Source: Perkinsus olseni (lineage: Eukaryota > Perkinsozoa > Perkinsida > Perkinsidae). Taken from it: 64,000 nucleotides of DNA. This document shows, piece by piece, positions 42,889 to 55,016 of the stretch (positions are counted from its first letter, which is position 1; each line of letters begins with the position of its first letter). The position numbers were made by a program, and so were the translations under genes. The notes below the pieces were generated by a model. It did no database searches, was not told the origin of the DNA, and saw only the letters and a program-made list of their open reading frames with translations. Location of the stretch: assembly GCA_013115135.1 (NCBI GenBank), contig JABANP010000145.1, positions 1-64,000 of the forward strand, written 5' to 3'.

Positions 42889-43878
42889 TCAGAGAGAGGC
42901 ACCACAGAATACTTCACCACTTCTGTGACTAGTTCCCGACCTAGCCGAGTCCCTGGTCTCCGCTTTACCGCCCACCGTCCTCGCTGACCCCTGCATGATA
43001 TCATCAACCAACTCACTCAGAACAGATTCCTCAACTCCACTCGACGCGCCATACTTCCCCATCAGCCTCTCCACTAGGGACTCCTCCTCACTCCGCACCT
43101 CTCGAGACTTCATCGCCCTCTGCTGCAACCGAGGCACCTCCGCAGTGCTCGACAAGGTACTTCCTGTGGCGGCGAGCCCCAATGGTGCCTTCGGCTGCGG
43201 CGCTATTGCAGGCGGGATTAGCATAACCAAATCGTTCACAGCGTCCCATTTCAGCCCACTCGGCTTAGCCATCTCAGGCGCTGAGCTCTTCGTCTTCCCT
43301 TGTCGTTTACCAACAGCCTTCCGGGCCTTCCCCCTCTGAGACCGGGGCTTCTCTCGTTGGGGTGGTGGGGCCTTCCTCTTCACCGGAGGAGGCTCCCGAG
43401 GGATATCACAACCAAGGACGGTATCGTCCCACTCTGGCTGCTGCTGTTGCTCGGAGATTGAGCTTGTCGCCACGCCCTTATCAGCCTTCGTGGGGGCGCT
43501 AGCTGGTGCCTTCGCTTTCCGCTCCGGTCTCGTCGGGGGTTGCCTCAGCCGGCTCCTGATGCTCTTCGCTGCTGGGGTCGAGGTCGTCTGTCGTGCACCA
43601 ACACTACGCCGGACTTGTCCTTCTCGCCTCACTGTTGGCTTCAGAACCCTCTCCGTAGCCTTCAACTTCTCGAAGTGCGCCGGCTTCTTCGATGATATGC
43701 CGTACCCAGGAACTGCAACAAAATGAGCGGAGCGAAGCTACCAAGATACCCCACACTCACCAGCAGCTTGCGCAGCGGCGAAGCCTTGAGGGGCCTCTAC
43801 CGGTCCCGCCGTACCAACGGCAACGCGGGCGCCAAAGTAGGGTATCGGTGGTGGCTGACGAGGAGAGGTCCGGCCCAT
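42889..43878 (-). CDS. basic, proline-rich hypothetical protein, 313 residues
   Basis: Exons 43878-43761 and 43712-42889, joined in phase by a 48-nt intron (GTGAGTGTGGGGTATCTTGG to TTGCAG) that contains both the GTATCTT and the GCTTCGCTCCGC motifs. The start ATG gives MGRTSPRQPPPIPYFGAR. The body is rich in Pro, Lys, Arg and Ser (PPPVKRKAPPPQREKPRSQR, GKARKAVGKRQGKTK) and the C-terminal third is helical (SLVERLMGKYGASSG, LSELVDDIMQ). Low complexity, probably nuclear by charge (inference). The true 5' end could be further upstream (DEEGDPDPRG precedes the ATG in frame). Confidence 0.5.
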
Positions 43879-43908
43879 CCCCCTCGGATCAGGGTCACCT
43901 TCCTCATC

Positions 43909-44634
43909 CTAGGCCTCAATGGCGACGCTTCCTTCTTCCCCTTCACAGTGCCCTTCTCCAAAGTCAAGTACTTTCAGTAGACTCTTGTCACCGTCGAAGC
44001 CCCATTTAATGGCCCGAACTTCAGCCATGATACCATCTATTTCGGAACGGACCTCGTCATAATACCCCCCGATCTGAACTAGGTCGAGACGGCCGGCCAC
44101 CACATTGGACTACCCTCACCTGCACGCGACTTCCCGCCGGCAGTCTCGGTCGTCCTGCGCCCCCCTCCAGAGTGTCGGGCTGCCGTGCTCTGTCGGCTTC
44201 AAGGACTGCATCAGTACGCATAGTAACGGCCTTGGTGAGCACCTGGGGAGGTCCTAGGTTCAATCCCAGCATCTCGCATCTTTTCACCACAAACCTCATC
44301 CAATTGCCTCTGCACCAACTTCAGCTCACTCTTCAGACCAGCAACTGCCACGCCCGGTGGGGAACCTGCCAACTCGAAGACCAAAAGAGCAACCGAGGCG
44401 CGCCCTACTCGACGAGTCTGCAAACTGGTTATGATGGTGATGGCAGCAGTTCTCCTTATTGCCCTCAGGTTGCCGCTGATGCTGCTGTTGACTCTTCGTT
44501 ATCTCCGTCACAGTAGCCTTGAGTGCCGCCTCGAAGTTAGCCCCCGTCTTCAGCTGCTCGACGATCCTCTCACTTCGCTCGTTCAGCAGAGTTAAGGCAA
44601 GCTGATGACAAACATTACCACAACTCCCACTCAT
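43909..44634 (-). CDS. hypothetical multi-exon protein with Cys/coiled-coil start
   Basis: ATG at 44634: MSGSCGNVCHQLALTLLNER, then IVEQLKTGANFEAALKATVT. Later open segments read LKSELKLVQRQLDEVCGEKM and YYDEVRSEIDGIMAEVRAI, ending at 43909. One internal segment contains a tRNA-like cassette (44236-44268) and reads AGIEPRTSPG if not spliced. Exon ends are not resolved. It may continue into the gene starting at 43878. Function unknown. Confidence 0.35.
44236..44268 (+). repeat. tRNA T-arm-like cassette
   Basis: Plus strand GGGGAGGTCCTAGGTTCAAT then CCCAGCATC. The GGTTCAATCC block matches a T loop; probably intronic in the hypothetical gene. Confidence 0.5.
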
Positions 44635-44891
44635 CGCCCACCAATTGCCCGGGACTTTCTTTAGTCGACATGGTCGGTAATGCTTCCGCTAGAGCTAAGC
44701 AACAGAGCGGTACGGAGGCGCCCCTTATCGTTAGGGTGTGTGCCGTGCCCGTATCATAATTTCGGCCGTATCACAGGTACGGATAGAGGAAGCCTTCCAC
44801 AGGCCATTCCAATAGTTCCTAATAGAAAGTTACAATATTCTACATTTTCACGACGCCACAGAGCATCATAGAGAACGAAGAGCCGTCGAAC

Positions 44892-45059
44892 TCATCGCTG
44901 CCGCCGGCGTACATCGAGCTTATCCTGAGCCTCCTTCTGAGCGCGGTCTCGGGCGCTCTCCTTCTGCTGCTCCCCCGCCTCCATCTGCTTGGTCATACCC
45001 TCCGACATGCAGCGACAACACCTACCGCCAGACATGGCGTAGGGATACGATTGGCGCAT
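44892..45059 (-). CDS. hypothetical small charged protein, 55 residues
   Basis: ATG at 45059, TGA at 44892-44894. MSGGRCCRCMSEGM follows ten residues after the first Met, then a highly charged helix (EQQKESARDRAQKEAQDKLD) and a basic end RRRQR. The Cys cluster plus helix layout resembles the 44634 start (MSGSCGNVC) and 36 kb (GMCTCARC). Could be one exon of a larger gene. Confidence 0.35.
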   Translation of the reverse strand: MRQSYPYAMSGGRCCRCMSEGMTKQMEAGEQQKESARDRAQKEAQDKLDVRRRQR

Positions 45060-45155
45060 GGTTGTGATATCTTGGGCGAGCGATACTACTGTTCACATTA
45101 GATAGTCTAAGTTAGGTACCAATGCCTCAATTGAAGGACTAGTATCGCTATTATT

Positions 45156-45875
45156 CTAGTTGGGCTTTCTAGCCCACTTCACTTCGTTACAAGCGGCATT
45201 GACTTGCCGTGAGGAACACGTCACTGCCTCCCCACAACTCTTCGCAGCAGCCCGACCCCCACCTGCTTGATAGCCATGGTGAGATCTTGATGCTGCCGTT
45301 GTGTCATTTGCATGTGCTTCTCCAGTAGGCCCGTCTGCCTCTGCACCAGCCGGTCGTGCCATAGCGTTCTCATGAAGTCTGGGTGACTTGCCAAGTACTT
45401 CTCACACTGAAAGTTAAACTCACCGCCGAGATTCCTAGTTAGTTCAAGCGAGCGAAGTGCGAAAATGGATGAGAAAATAACCCGGGGCTTTCCAGTAGGC
45501 CAACTGAATGGGGGTACGATCACCCAAAGCAGCCCGGTCAATTCAAACGCAGGGAGATCGCCTCGCGCCGACGGGATACCGCCCAAGGAGGCGCTGCTCT
45601 CCTCGTACTGCGGTCACCCACCTCCTCATCAAAGTCCTCAACAGCATCAGCGCTCGGCTGAGCTCGCGTCGGCATGGCCGACTCCGCCGTACCAGCGAGT
45701 CCTTGTCGATACCTCGGGGCGATCTTAGCCGTCCTGAGATGGGCCTTCGGGATACCTCGCTTACAGCACGATACATGAGGCGTTCATCTTCCATAGTGTT
45801 CTCGATGCAAGTACTAGTAGCATCAGCTGCTGCTGGCCTTATCGTCGATACCGACCCACTACCGGCGTTAGACAT
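45156..45875 (-). CDS. hypothetical multi-exon protein
   Basis: ATG at 45875 (MSNAGSGSVSTIRPAAADAT). Plausible later exons read PSADAVEDFDEE, YEESSASLGGIPSARGDLPA with LTGLLW, and CEKYLASHPDFMRTLWHDRL followed by LLEKHMQMTQRQHQDLTMAI. A GTGATC...TTTCAG intron (about 45530-45417) joins LLW to CEKYL. The C-terminal part is a Gln/Met-rich helix. No known domain; exon chain partly uncertain. Confidence 0.38.
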
Positions 45876-46388
45876 GCTACTTGGTGAATAATCAACAGCC
45901 AGATTCAAGCTCCCAGTCAAGAATGCATATTTGGTGAAGTAATCGATGATTATTATACTCATCCACAGTGAAACAGGCACTCATTGATCTCCATTCTAAT
46001 GTATTCCTAAGTAATGGTAAGTAGATTTACGTACAGTTCCATATTGAATAGTAGATACTATTGAATAGAAGCACGAGTAACGTCATGATTCTTCCCAGTC
46101 ATCTTAGCTCCCAAAAATTCACAACACAAGCCTTCTTTGAAGATGAAAAGATACTCAAAATTTTATACAGTGAAGTTAAGGCAATGTACTGCAAGGACCC
46201 TTCAAGGGCTCTCATCGCTGGACACGGCCACGCCGCCTATCACAACAGAGAAGCTCTCAACGGCAGCTCCCGGTGGCGGTCGTCTACCTTGATTTTTGGT
46301 AAGCTGTTTGAGGATGTCCGCCCGCTGTTTCTTGTTCCACTGAGCTGACCTCATAGACACCACCTACGACCAACCAGTTGTTCTCCCT
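45876..46388. other. intergenic, no firm gene
   Basis: A plus frame 46061-46348 lacks family signal. AT-richer than its surroundings around 45950-46070. Confidence 0.3.
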
Positions 46389-47740
46389 CTACACCCCCTC
46401 GCCACTCACAGCCTTGGCTATCTTCTTCGCCTTGGATGCACCAACCAGGCGGTTGGCCTCCAGGTAGTGCACCATCAGAAGGTTTATGTCGTTGTCCGTC
46501 AGGAATGACCGTATCGTTGCGTTGATTTCGATGCACTTGTTCACGCTGAGAAGACGTTCTCGAATGACTGTCAAATCTCGGCGCGCTCACTCTGTTCGAT
46601 CCAAGGCGCCAACTTTATGGTTGGTAAAGTAGTCCACCACGAGGGCCTCATCAGCAGCCATCACATCCGGTAGCTTAGGGAATCGATCTAGCTTCGGCTT
46701 GTTCTCGCATAGGGATTTGATATAGCCCGAGACGATCACGTCAAGCACTCCTCTAACCTGTACAAACACGGGGGAGAAGCCTCGCAGGTGATGACCGCCG
46801 TCGATAGCGATGCAGCATCGACCACACCAGCGTACTGTATATGAATTAGTAGCCTCTGTAGCGCCCTCCTGCTTCAACTGCTGGGCGAAGGCCTACCAAC
46901 AATCGACCAACTCACACAACGCCATCGCGACTGTTGCCTGACTCACCCCTGCATTCCGCACTGATTCAGTCATCGGGGTCTCGACTCGCACGAGGAGTCT
47001 ATCTTTATTGAAGGCTTTAGATATCACCGACCTGCCATGAAAGCCTCTCCGAACGTCACTCGGCTTCCTCGTCTTACTTATATTTCGGTTTGAAATAAAC
47101 CTCGGCAATGTGATGACCCGTCTCCTGTGCAAGGTTGCCGAATGCTGTGGACTGCCCAGCCATACACGCGCCATACACTAAAAGAACCGTAGGCGTCCTC
47201 AAATGCGCCGAAACGGCACCCAGGATCACAAACCCGGTAAGCAGAGGACCAGTCAAGCGACACTAGACGAAAGGGGAACCACCTCCCGACCACGACTAAC
47301 TCACCCTGGGTCTCCGGAGTCTTGCGGGAGTTCAGATCATCAGCCGTCGTAGCGCAAAAACCAGCCACAGTCTGAGGAGCGATCCATACCGAGACATCGT
47401 CACACGGCAGCTCCCTTACCGCCGCCTCATTAGAGAACGCCACCATGTACTCCAACGGCGGTATCGACCCCTTGGACGAAGTGCTTCCCCTCTGTTGATC
47501 AGGAGAATCGTCATCAGCCGACGGACTGCGGGCAGGAGCGCCCGATGTGCTGCTAGAAGAAGTATACTTCTGACTCGATCGTTTGGCCTTCCCCAAGGCA
47601 GCTACAGAGAGACACACGTCACAATAAACTGTAAAAGATCCCCTATACCAGAAGCCTTTCCCTTCAAGCCCTTCTTGTGGTTGATAGCCGAGGCCGTTCG
47701 AGCGACTTTGTTCTTCATCAAACGCCTAATGAGAAGAAGC
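46389..47740 (-). CDS. hypothetical multi-exon protein
   Basis: A chain of exons on the minus strand: LIRRLMKNKVARTASAINHK near 47720, a Ser-rich stretch then IPPLEYMVAFSNEAAVRELP (47600-47300), GACMAGQSTAFGNLAQETGH with IAEVYFKPKY (about 47180-47090), ISKAFNKDRLLVRVETPMTE, FAQQLKQEGATEATNSYTVR, SGYIKSLCENKPKLDRFPKL, and a last exon with ERLLSNVKCI-like text (RERLLSVNKCIEINATIRSF) ending SGEGV at 46389. Introns of about 40-110 nt fit GT-AG. Largely soluble. I do not recognise it; a transposon-derived or lineage-specific gene are both possible. Confidence 0.4.
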
Positions 47741-48382
47741 TGAGCTGCACTTCTCACAGGACACCTTACCAAGCACAGTTGATAACAGCGACCACTCCAC
47801 TGATGGTATGCTCTGTAATAATGGTAGCACTGTACGGATGGGACCGGACTGTCGTCGCTTGAACATCGAAGGTAGCTGAGAAATATGACGTTCCATGCTA
47901 GTCTCGAGCGTACAGGGATCAAACTAATGTTTCATAACTTGGCTACAACAACGAAGAAGCATGAGGATTTTGGTAGTACGCGACGCGCTGTTGTGATCAC
48001 GCGACTGGATTAAAGGTATGGGCCGATCACTCCACCAATAGGCTGCGAAGGGAAATACTGCGCGCCATTAGCGAGGCCATGAATCTCAATATGTCATCTG
48101 TTGGCCAATTTCCATCGGCCGGTATTTTCAACTCTAGGCCGGTCTATTTGCTCAGGTCACCGCACTCCATAAATACGCCCCTGCCCAGCGAAGACATGCT
48201 CGGTGTAATCAAGATTCTCGAAGACACTTGCGGCCACCAGTGTCTTCTTGATCCAACAAGACACTAGCGCCCGTAAGTCTTCTTATCAGGTGCCATCTAG
48301 TTTGTTAGGCAACCAGATAGCAGCTGAGCGCTAGGACGTCAAAGCGGAATCCAAACGCGACTCTTCGAGACAGTATCGACCA
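47741..48382. other. no supported gene
   Basis: A plus frame at 48079-48267 (MNLNMSSVGQFPSAGIF) has an ATG but no splice partner or family signal. Confidence 0.3.
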
Positions 48383-48873
48383 CTATTGATGGTCAGAATC
48401 ACAAGGCTTTCGATGATGAATGACCGTCGCCATAATGATCGTTAACACGATGAAACGAATCATGCCCATCATTCTATCAGCGCCCTTTCGATCCACGCGA
48501 TATAGCACGTCCCTGATATGCTTGTACGGTACGAGTTGTACCGGAGGAACTTGCAAGACGAAGCGAAGAGAAAATTCCGCTATTGACAGATCATAGTATC
48601 CGCATTGAAATACTCTGACATTCTCGCCTCGAGCGTCCACAGAGGGACGACTGCGGGTGGATCTGCCTGGGGATATCACGGGTAAGACGAATACCCACTA
48701 TGGTCGGTTGCCAGGATAGTAGCGTCCTCTTCTGACATCCACCATTCTCTCTTTATGTACTGAGTGATCTCGTTAGAGTAGTCTCCCCGCTCGGATTTGG
48801 TGAGTCGCGTGATGAACCCAGTCGAGTATTCGAACGACCTTCGACTCCGGCTTCCTCCTTCACGTCGCGCCAT
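48383..48873 (-). CDS. hypothetical protein with one C-terminal membrane segment
   Basis: ATG at 48873 (MARREGGSRSRRSFEY). Two exons are joined by a 32-nt intron (GTGGGTATTCG to CCCCAG, about 48686-48655) that keeps frame; without it the frame stops at 48676. The text includes YIKREWWMSEEDATILATDH, then ENVRVFQCGYYDLSIAEFSL and VQLVPYKHIRDVLYRVDRK. A hydrophobic helix MGMIRFIVLTIIMATVI lies close to the C-terminus, as in tail-anchored proteins. Family not recognised. Confidence 0.45.
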
Positions 48874-50137
48874 TCAATCTCGAAGACATGAGTCTGCTCC
48901 GGGGTGTCCCGCATGTCAACCTCATCAATAGCCCGTATTCGTTATTTGTACCATTCGTTACCGCGGTACTTGGTCCAATCAGGGCACTTACTTCGTCAGA
49001 TGCTTCCACGAGTTTACACCACGCCGAGACTCACAGACACCAGGAGGGCGCTGATAAGCTTTCCACCAAGACTGACCACTGAAGCTTTCCCGTTGAGCGG
49101 CGTTGTCGCCGAGACAGCCGGGCTACCGATCTTGGCTCTGGGAATCGAGCGAAATGGAACTACCAATGCAACCCAGGTTCATGCTAGGCCTCGGCACCGC
49201 GGTGGACGGTATTTTGTCGGGTGCAAGATAATACGCATATCTCGGCGGGTTAGGAAGGCCATACCATCGATCGCTCTACTGTAAGAGCTACGCCGACGAA
49301 GTTTCGCACAATGTACGTCGGCCTTCTCTCTCTTGGGGAGCTGGATACGAACTTGAGCACCAACGATCACGGTACAGTGGTGCAAAGTTCATAAGCCGAA
49401 GATAAGTCCAATGAGCATCCTCTCGTCGGAAGCTTCCGGCTGACGGTTGCAGAAACGGCGATTCGCCTTCCAGTCTCGCGAAGTCCGTCTGACGCAGTCT
49501 CGCATAGACTTATGGGAGTTGGAAACACCCACGAGAGCCGAACCAACTACCAAAAAACTACGAGTTTTCGCAGCACGCGGCCTCGCAGAAGTCGCGTGTC
49601 CCTGGCTTAATAAAATGGCCACGAGCCACAGCCTACCTCTAATTGTTTTCAACAAGTGTGGCGTCCACGACGTAGTGAGACAATACTGTCCTCGATCCAA
49701 CAACTGCAGTCACGAACCAACAGTCCAACTCATCAGTACTCATCGGCAAGTTCCTACCAATTTCGGGCCGTGAACCCCTTCCCCCAGGGAGTTCTGGCAC
49801 TTGGGCTCCCACACGTTAGTCGTCTGCAACTGCTTGTCAAGCTCCTCGATGACAGCTGTCTGAAGATTCGGTAGCACTCAAGTCGACAGAGGCAAAGATC
49901 TTCCAACCTCTAATTCAGAGCCCAATCTCTGGAGGACTGATTCCAGCTGTTGACGCCATGCGTGGTAAGGTCTGACCAGAAAGAGTATCTCTCAACAGCG
50001 CACAAAACAAGCTTAGACCTATGATATGCTCACCCGTTCTGATCAGTGCACTCGGCTTTCTTCCGCGTGCGCAAAGATACGCTGTCTCGCTTGCCGTTAG
50101 CCGATGCTACCTTCAGAGAGAGGAGGCATCCCGTATA
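48874..50137. other. no supported gene
   Basis: Overlapping frames on both strands (plus 48904-49284 and 49447-49773, minus 49703-49389) without ATG starts or family signal that I trust. Confidence 0.35.
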
Positions 50138-52017
50138 TTAAAGCCCCGTTTCCCAGAATTCCGTCACGCGCCACGAAATTATCCCCACCTTTTCGTCAGC
50201 CTTGTCTAGTCCAAAGAGCTTGTTGATCTCCGAGCGCAGTCTTGCAACTGCCTCCAGAAGGGCAGGGAAGTCCGACGACAGGACAGGCGCTGCCATGGGC
50301 TGACAAGCGGACACGACAGGCTCCACGGACTTCCTCAAAAGCACCAATAGAAGGCTAGTTGAAAGCTGTCCGATCCTCGATAGGCTGTAAACCTACTACC
50401 TTGACTGGGCCCTTGCTCTTGCCGCTGCTAAAGATATTCGAGATGCCTCCGCCATGGCTCTCGTGCATCTTCCACTGTGCTCTCACGTCCAACCATCTGC
50501 AGCACCGATCGGCCTCCTTCGTCCACCACCGATCCTCATCCTACTTGTTGATCCAAACAGCCAGCCTCTGCATGTACTCTTGCACAATACACAGGCATTG
50601 ATCTCTCTCCTCAGAGGAGCCCTTCAACCGGGCTTCTATCTCCCCGTGCGTGTCATCATAGGTCAGCACCGTCTAAGACGGAAAGAGCACGGGTGACTGT
50701 CCGGTTTGCACAAACTTTTGGTGCCATTATTTCTGATTCAGTATTGTGCATAGGAGCCCGAAGATCGATAACAGAGAATGCTCCACCTGCCGCGGGGCTT
50801 TTCGCTTCCTCAGTAACCCCACTGAGCGCCAGAATCCACTGCAGCCAGCCTCTCTCGTCCAACCCTCATAGTACATAATTGCTGGAGTTCATCTTAGCCA
50901 AGGTAGCATAGAGATCACTGCTGCACCTCGTTACTCCGTCAATCATCTTGCTCGTCGACAGGGCTGATCAACAAACACAGCAGTTGTAAAAATTATACCA
51001 ACTGAGGCCTCCAAGACTCGCAGACATAACGACTTCCTTATTCTAACTACTACGACGACTACAGCGACTAGTCTTGATGATGACAGACCTCTCCCCACCT
51101 CCGATGTAGTACCCATCTCTTCCTTATCACACTTTTCATCCTTTAGATCATCCACTACTTCAAACCAGCTCTCCTCGAACATCCTATCCAGCCTATCCGT
51201 ATCGAGCTACAGCAGCAGGACAGCACGACCGTCACAGCTCACGGCCAGCCCTACTGCCGCTACTACCTCCCAGATCGTTGATGGCATATTATTAGCAGCA
51301 GCAGGCTTAGGTGAAGTCACTGAGTTCAGCCGACTCACATTGGAGGAACCACCGAGGCCTGCCAAAGAGCACCAACTAGAGCCCGCCCGAGACCAATCGA
51401 CGCGGAAAACCCGCCCGTCTGCCGAACGCGCCCAAGCTCCGCCCGGACAATACACGTACTTGGTGCCGAGTCCGACATCTTGTCTGCCTCCGAAACCTCC
51501 ACCCCTCCAGACGCCCGTGTACCGCTATACCTGAGAACTGGCTAATCACAGCAGCCACGACGACCAGCGCTCCTTACGTGGCGGCGATGACAATCTGCAT
51601 GGAGTTCATCCACTTCCTCATCTCTGGGACCGAGGGGGCACGCATGTAGTAAACGTTATTATCTGGCAGAGAGCAGCTGTCCACGACGGCCGTCCACGAC
51701 CGCTCCTTACTATAAATAAGATTGAAATCAGAGCTGTTCGGATCTTCTGAGTCGGCCTTCTCAACATTGCTGATGTAGGAAAGCGGTTGACGCTGTGAAA
51801 GTAGCATAAATTTTAGCCTACCTCGCCTTCGAAAGGTCGAACGTTTTCTTAGCCAGATCCGCCGGACCCGGTGCGCTCAGGTACCCCAGATACCCTCCGT
51901 CCAGAATAAAATACCTGCGTATCTTCCTTTCCGTAAATCGCAAGGTTCGACCTCTACTAACCTCTTCTGCCATCGTTTAACTTTCCCTGAGCTAAGCTTG
52001 GAAAGATACCCTTCCAT
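50138..52017 (-). CDS. PH-domain protein
   Basis: ATG at 52017 begins MEGYLSKLSSGKVKRWQKR, the classic first strand of a pleckstrin homology domain. Exons 52017-51962, 51914-51822 and 51769-51578 are phase-consistent and give RYFILDGGYLGYLSAPGPAD, LAKKTFDLSKA, then SDFNLIYSKERSWTAVV, NNVYYMRAPSVPEMRKWMNS, a complete domain with the C-terminal Trp. PH domains bind phosphoinositides or proteins at membranes. Downstream exons (51538-51325, 51180-50990, about 50860-50660, 50345-50190) encode low-complexity acidic and helical segments, the last with LLEAVARLRSEINKLFGL. Their joins and the stop are uncertain. Intron 2 carries a GTAGCATAAAWT repeat and the last visible intron an ATAATTTCGTGGCGCG repeat. 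Confidence 0.75.
51784..51816 (+). repeat. GTAGCATAAA-type repeat, single copy in PH-gene intron
   Basis: GGTTGACGCTGTGAAAGTAG followed by CATAAATTTTAG. Same core as the tandem units at 13195-13371. Confidence 0.7.
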
Positions 52018-55016
52018 ATGGACACCCGCTATAGAAGCCCTGGACTGATCCCCTCTCCCGTGTCACCACCAGCAGCAGCCACTGTCGAAGCAAGAGCGGC
52101 AGATCGGGTAGCCTGAACAAGCGGCCAGCTGCCAGGCACCACGACAGGACAGCAGTACCCTATCATCGTCCTTCTCCGGAGCCACAGCAGGGCCAGCCTC
52201 GGGCGTGGTGGACTGAGGAGGAGCCCGTCAAAATTCAGGACCTCGTGAAAATTCCCATCCCCCCCAAAAAAACGCTTAGTACGGCAGTGGTAGGAGGTAT
52301 TTGCCTCGGTCTTGGCTCCTGCGCGAGCGATGGCTGAGCCGATTCCGATACGTCCCCATCGGAATCTTTATGCGAACCGAACTTAGGCAGAATTGAAAGA
52401 ACAGCTGCGCTCTGAGAGGATGGATGGAAGGTGGATTGACAGCTATGAGCAGGAGATCATTACAGTTCTACTGCGAGATACTCGAGGAGGGACTTTCGCT
52501 ACATCACCGTCCGCTGCTGTTGTGGTCACACCTCCTTGCGAAGACGCATTCTGATGGATGGCGTTGGAATACACAAGCCCACTACTGCGTCAAAAACTTG
52601 AACCAACACACCGAACAGCAACCTCGTCACTTCCCCTACGCCCCTTGACGGATTGAGTCTCCTCAAACGACCACCCACGTCGGCTTACACGGTCCAATTT
52701 CAATAGCGTGCTGCTCATTTTACTACTGACTTCCACGGGAGCTACCGTTGCTAGTTAAACCCTCAATACTACCTTCCCAAGGCCTTTGTCGGCAGTCTGC
52801 CCTTCAGACGACGCCACACCCTCCCCCTGCTTCTTGGTATCACCTAGGTCCTCTTGCGCGTGCGACCTCGAGAACCATCTCAGTCCGGGAGACGATGACC
52901 GCTTCCCGCCTGAGGAGACTCGTCCCACTCGCCGATGTACCATCTCTATTGACGTCCGCACAGACCCACACGTTCAGGATACCGGACGGATCCAAAGTTG
53001 AAGGCATCCCTTGTGGGCCCCCTCAGTGCTGATATTTTCGCTAGGGACAGCCTAGGAACATGATTACTGAAAGGTGTCCTGTAACTTATAATCTACTTTC
53101 GGAAGCAAGTTTCTCGTGAAAGTGGATACGAAGTTCGGAAGTCCAGGGCCGATGCACAGACGCAGCGGCGCGAACAAAGCAGCTCCCTCTCACCACCAGA
53201 GGCAGAGGCAGAGGCGACGTCGCGTCGTGGCCGGTCGTTGACGGTATCGTTAGCGGGGACGGGAGGCTCTGAAGGGTGAATATCGTCAGGGAGCTCAGCG
53301 CCTATGAGTACTACTCTTATCGAATGCAGAAGGGGGGGCTGTGGTAGGGCGATTAGGTGCCTGAGGGAGTGCTGTAGATGGTCGCAAGCGTTTGGCCTCT
53401 CTCGAGGAGAGCTAGCAGGAGCCCATTAGTTTACTAGAACTAAAAGCGCAACCACGAATGGCGACTGGTTGTGATAGTCGTGCATCGACCTAAGATACGC
53501 TCATACACTCCTGTCATCATCACACTAGTCCCGTACCACTCCCTCCCCAACTTCCTACTACTACCCTATGGGCCCTCTTCGCTAAACGACGATTCAGAGC
53601 AGCCCGGAGCTCCTCATTATTAGACGATACTGACATTATTGATAAACTACCAACCACAACAATAACCGAATAAGCATCACCCAACGTTCCCAGAGAGGCC
53701 TACAGGCCTGCTACTACTGAGCATCCACAGATTTTGCACAGCCCGCCAGGGGTGCCAGAAAGCTGCCCATGGATCGTTGTCAGCTACCCGACATTGGAGA
53801 CGTTCAATAGACCACTTATTACAATACCTCAGACTTGCACAGCGCAGACAAGCATAGCTCCACCGTCCTTAATTCATCAACCTGCTTCCGGGCGTTGTTG
53901 ACTATCATTCAAAGACAGTCCAGGTAACGCTATTGGATGGACTGGGAAGAGGTAGTCTTTTGAACTTCTCGATCAGCTGCTGCAGGCCCGCACAGCCGCT
54001 CCTGAGAACTCACGGTTGTTCTTCCAGTGCCAGAAGACCCGGAAGGCTCCTCCCAACCACACCTTCACGAACTCAACTCCCACTATACTTGCGAGATGGA
54101 AGGCTTTCAATAATATCGACTACATCCCAAAATCTTGCTTTCTTACCTCCACTAAGTGTTCCTCAACGGCAAAATTCACCGCGGTCGTTACTATCCATCT
54201 CTTACACTACCAGGCCCCTTCTTCTTTCCCTTCCCAATTCTACCACCACCCTGCATTCATCCAAGTATCCAAGGTCGGCCCCTGTCACCCTCCCCTACCG
54301 TCGAATCTATATACCAGCTTTCCCCGATGACCCCACCGTAAGAACCGATCATCAACACCATCATAGACAGATTAATACCCCCTTCAGGACCGGAGAAGCC
54401 AACTAGGGCAGCTCTGGCGAACGGGCAACCACCGTCTTTGGGTCTGGATAACCACTGCAGTCCTCTACGTAGACATTCCCTCCCTTAACTGGCCTCACTT
54501 CTGCTGGAATCAGGTCCAACTTCTCTTGAGTAGTATCTTTGAGTATCTTAGGTTGAAGGGCGGCATAAACGGTTAGAGATCATCAGCCCATGTATGAGCC
54601 TTCAAAAGCAGATTCCATCAGGCCTCCATCCGTCCCTGTTATTGATTTTACCGATCGAGCTTACAGTCTTTGCGGCCGCGGCGACGGCGGTTGGGGTGTA
54701 AGTCGATGGGAGTATCTTAACGTTGTGTAATTAACCGTCTTCGACCTAAGATTCTCGAATCCCGTATATTCTCATACATGGAGTCGCCAGGACTAGATCC
54801 GACGACCTCTCTCATGAGGGGGTCGTTCGCTAAACCAATTCCGCAACTCAGAATCGACTCTGGAGCCGCCTTTTGCGTGTGAGAATCAATTCCAGAATCG
54901 ATTCTGAATTTCAGAATGACCCTATTGAACCGGGGGCGGGTCTCCACGCCTCCCGACTTGACCGTTCTCCCCTCAGTTACTGGTGGTGCTCTGTAGCCTA
55001 CCTGAATATCGGCAGG
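52018..55016. other. 3-kb region without a supported gene
   Basis: Open frames 52961-52755 (minus), 52424-52648 and 53933-54406 (plus) are Ser/Pro/Arg-rich and unconvincing. Copies of GTATCTTAGGTTGA-type motifs are at 53485-53498 and 54543-54556, and a tRNA-like repeat at 54776-54845, so introns of an unseen gene may be present. Confidence 0.35.
54776..54845 (-). repeat. tRNA-like repeat, degraded
   Basis: Minus strand: GCGGAATTGGTTTAGCGAAC, then CCCCCTCATGAGAGAGGTCG and GGATCTAGTCCTGG. It shows D-arm-, anticodon-arm- and T-arm-like blocks, but the T loop is mutated (ATCTAGT). Confidence 0.5.

Noticed and set aside
53933..54406. Plus-strand ORF of 157 codons, Ser/Pro/Arg-rich
   Set aside because: Composition typical of a chance frame in pyrimidine-rich DNA. 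No start context, domain or splice partner.
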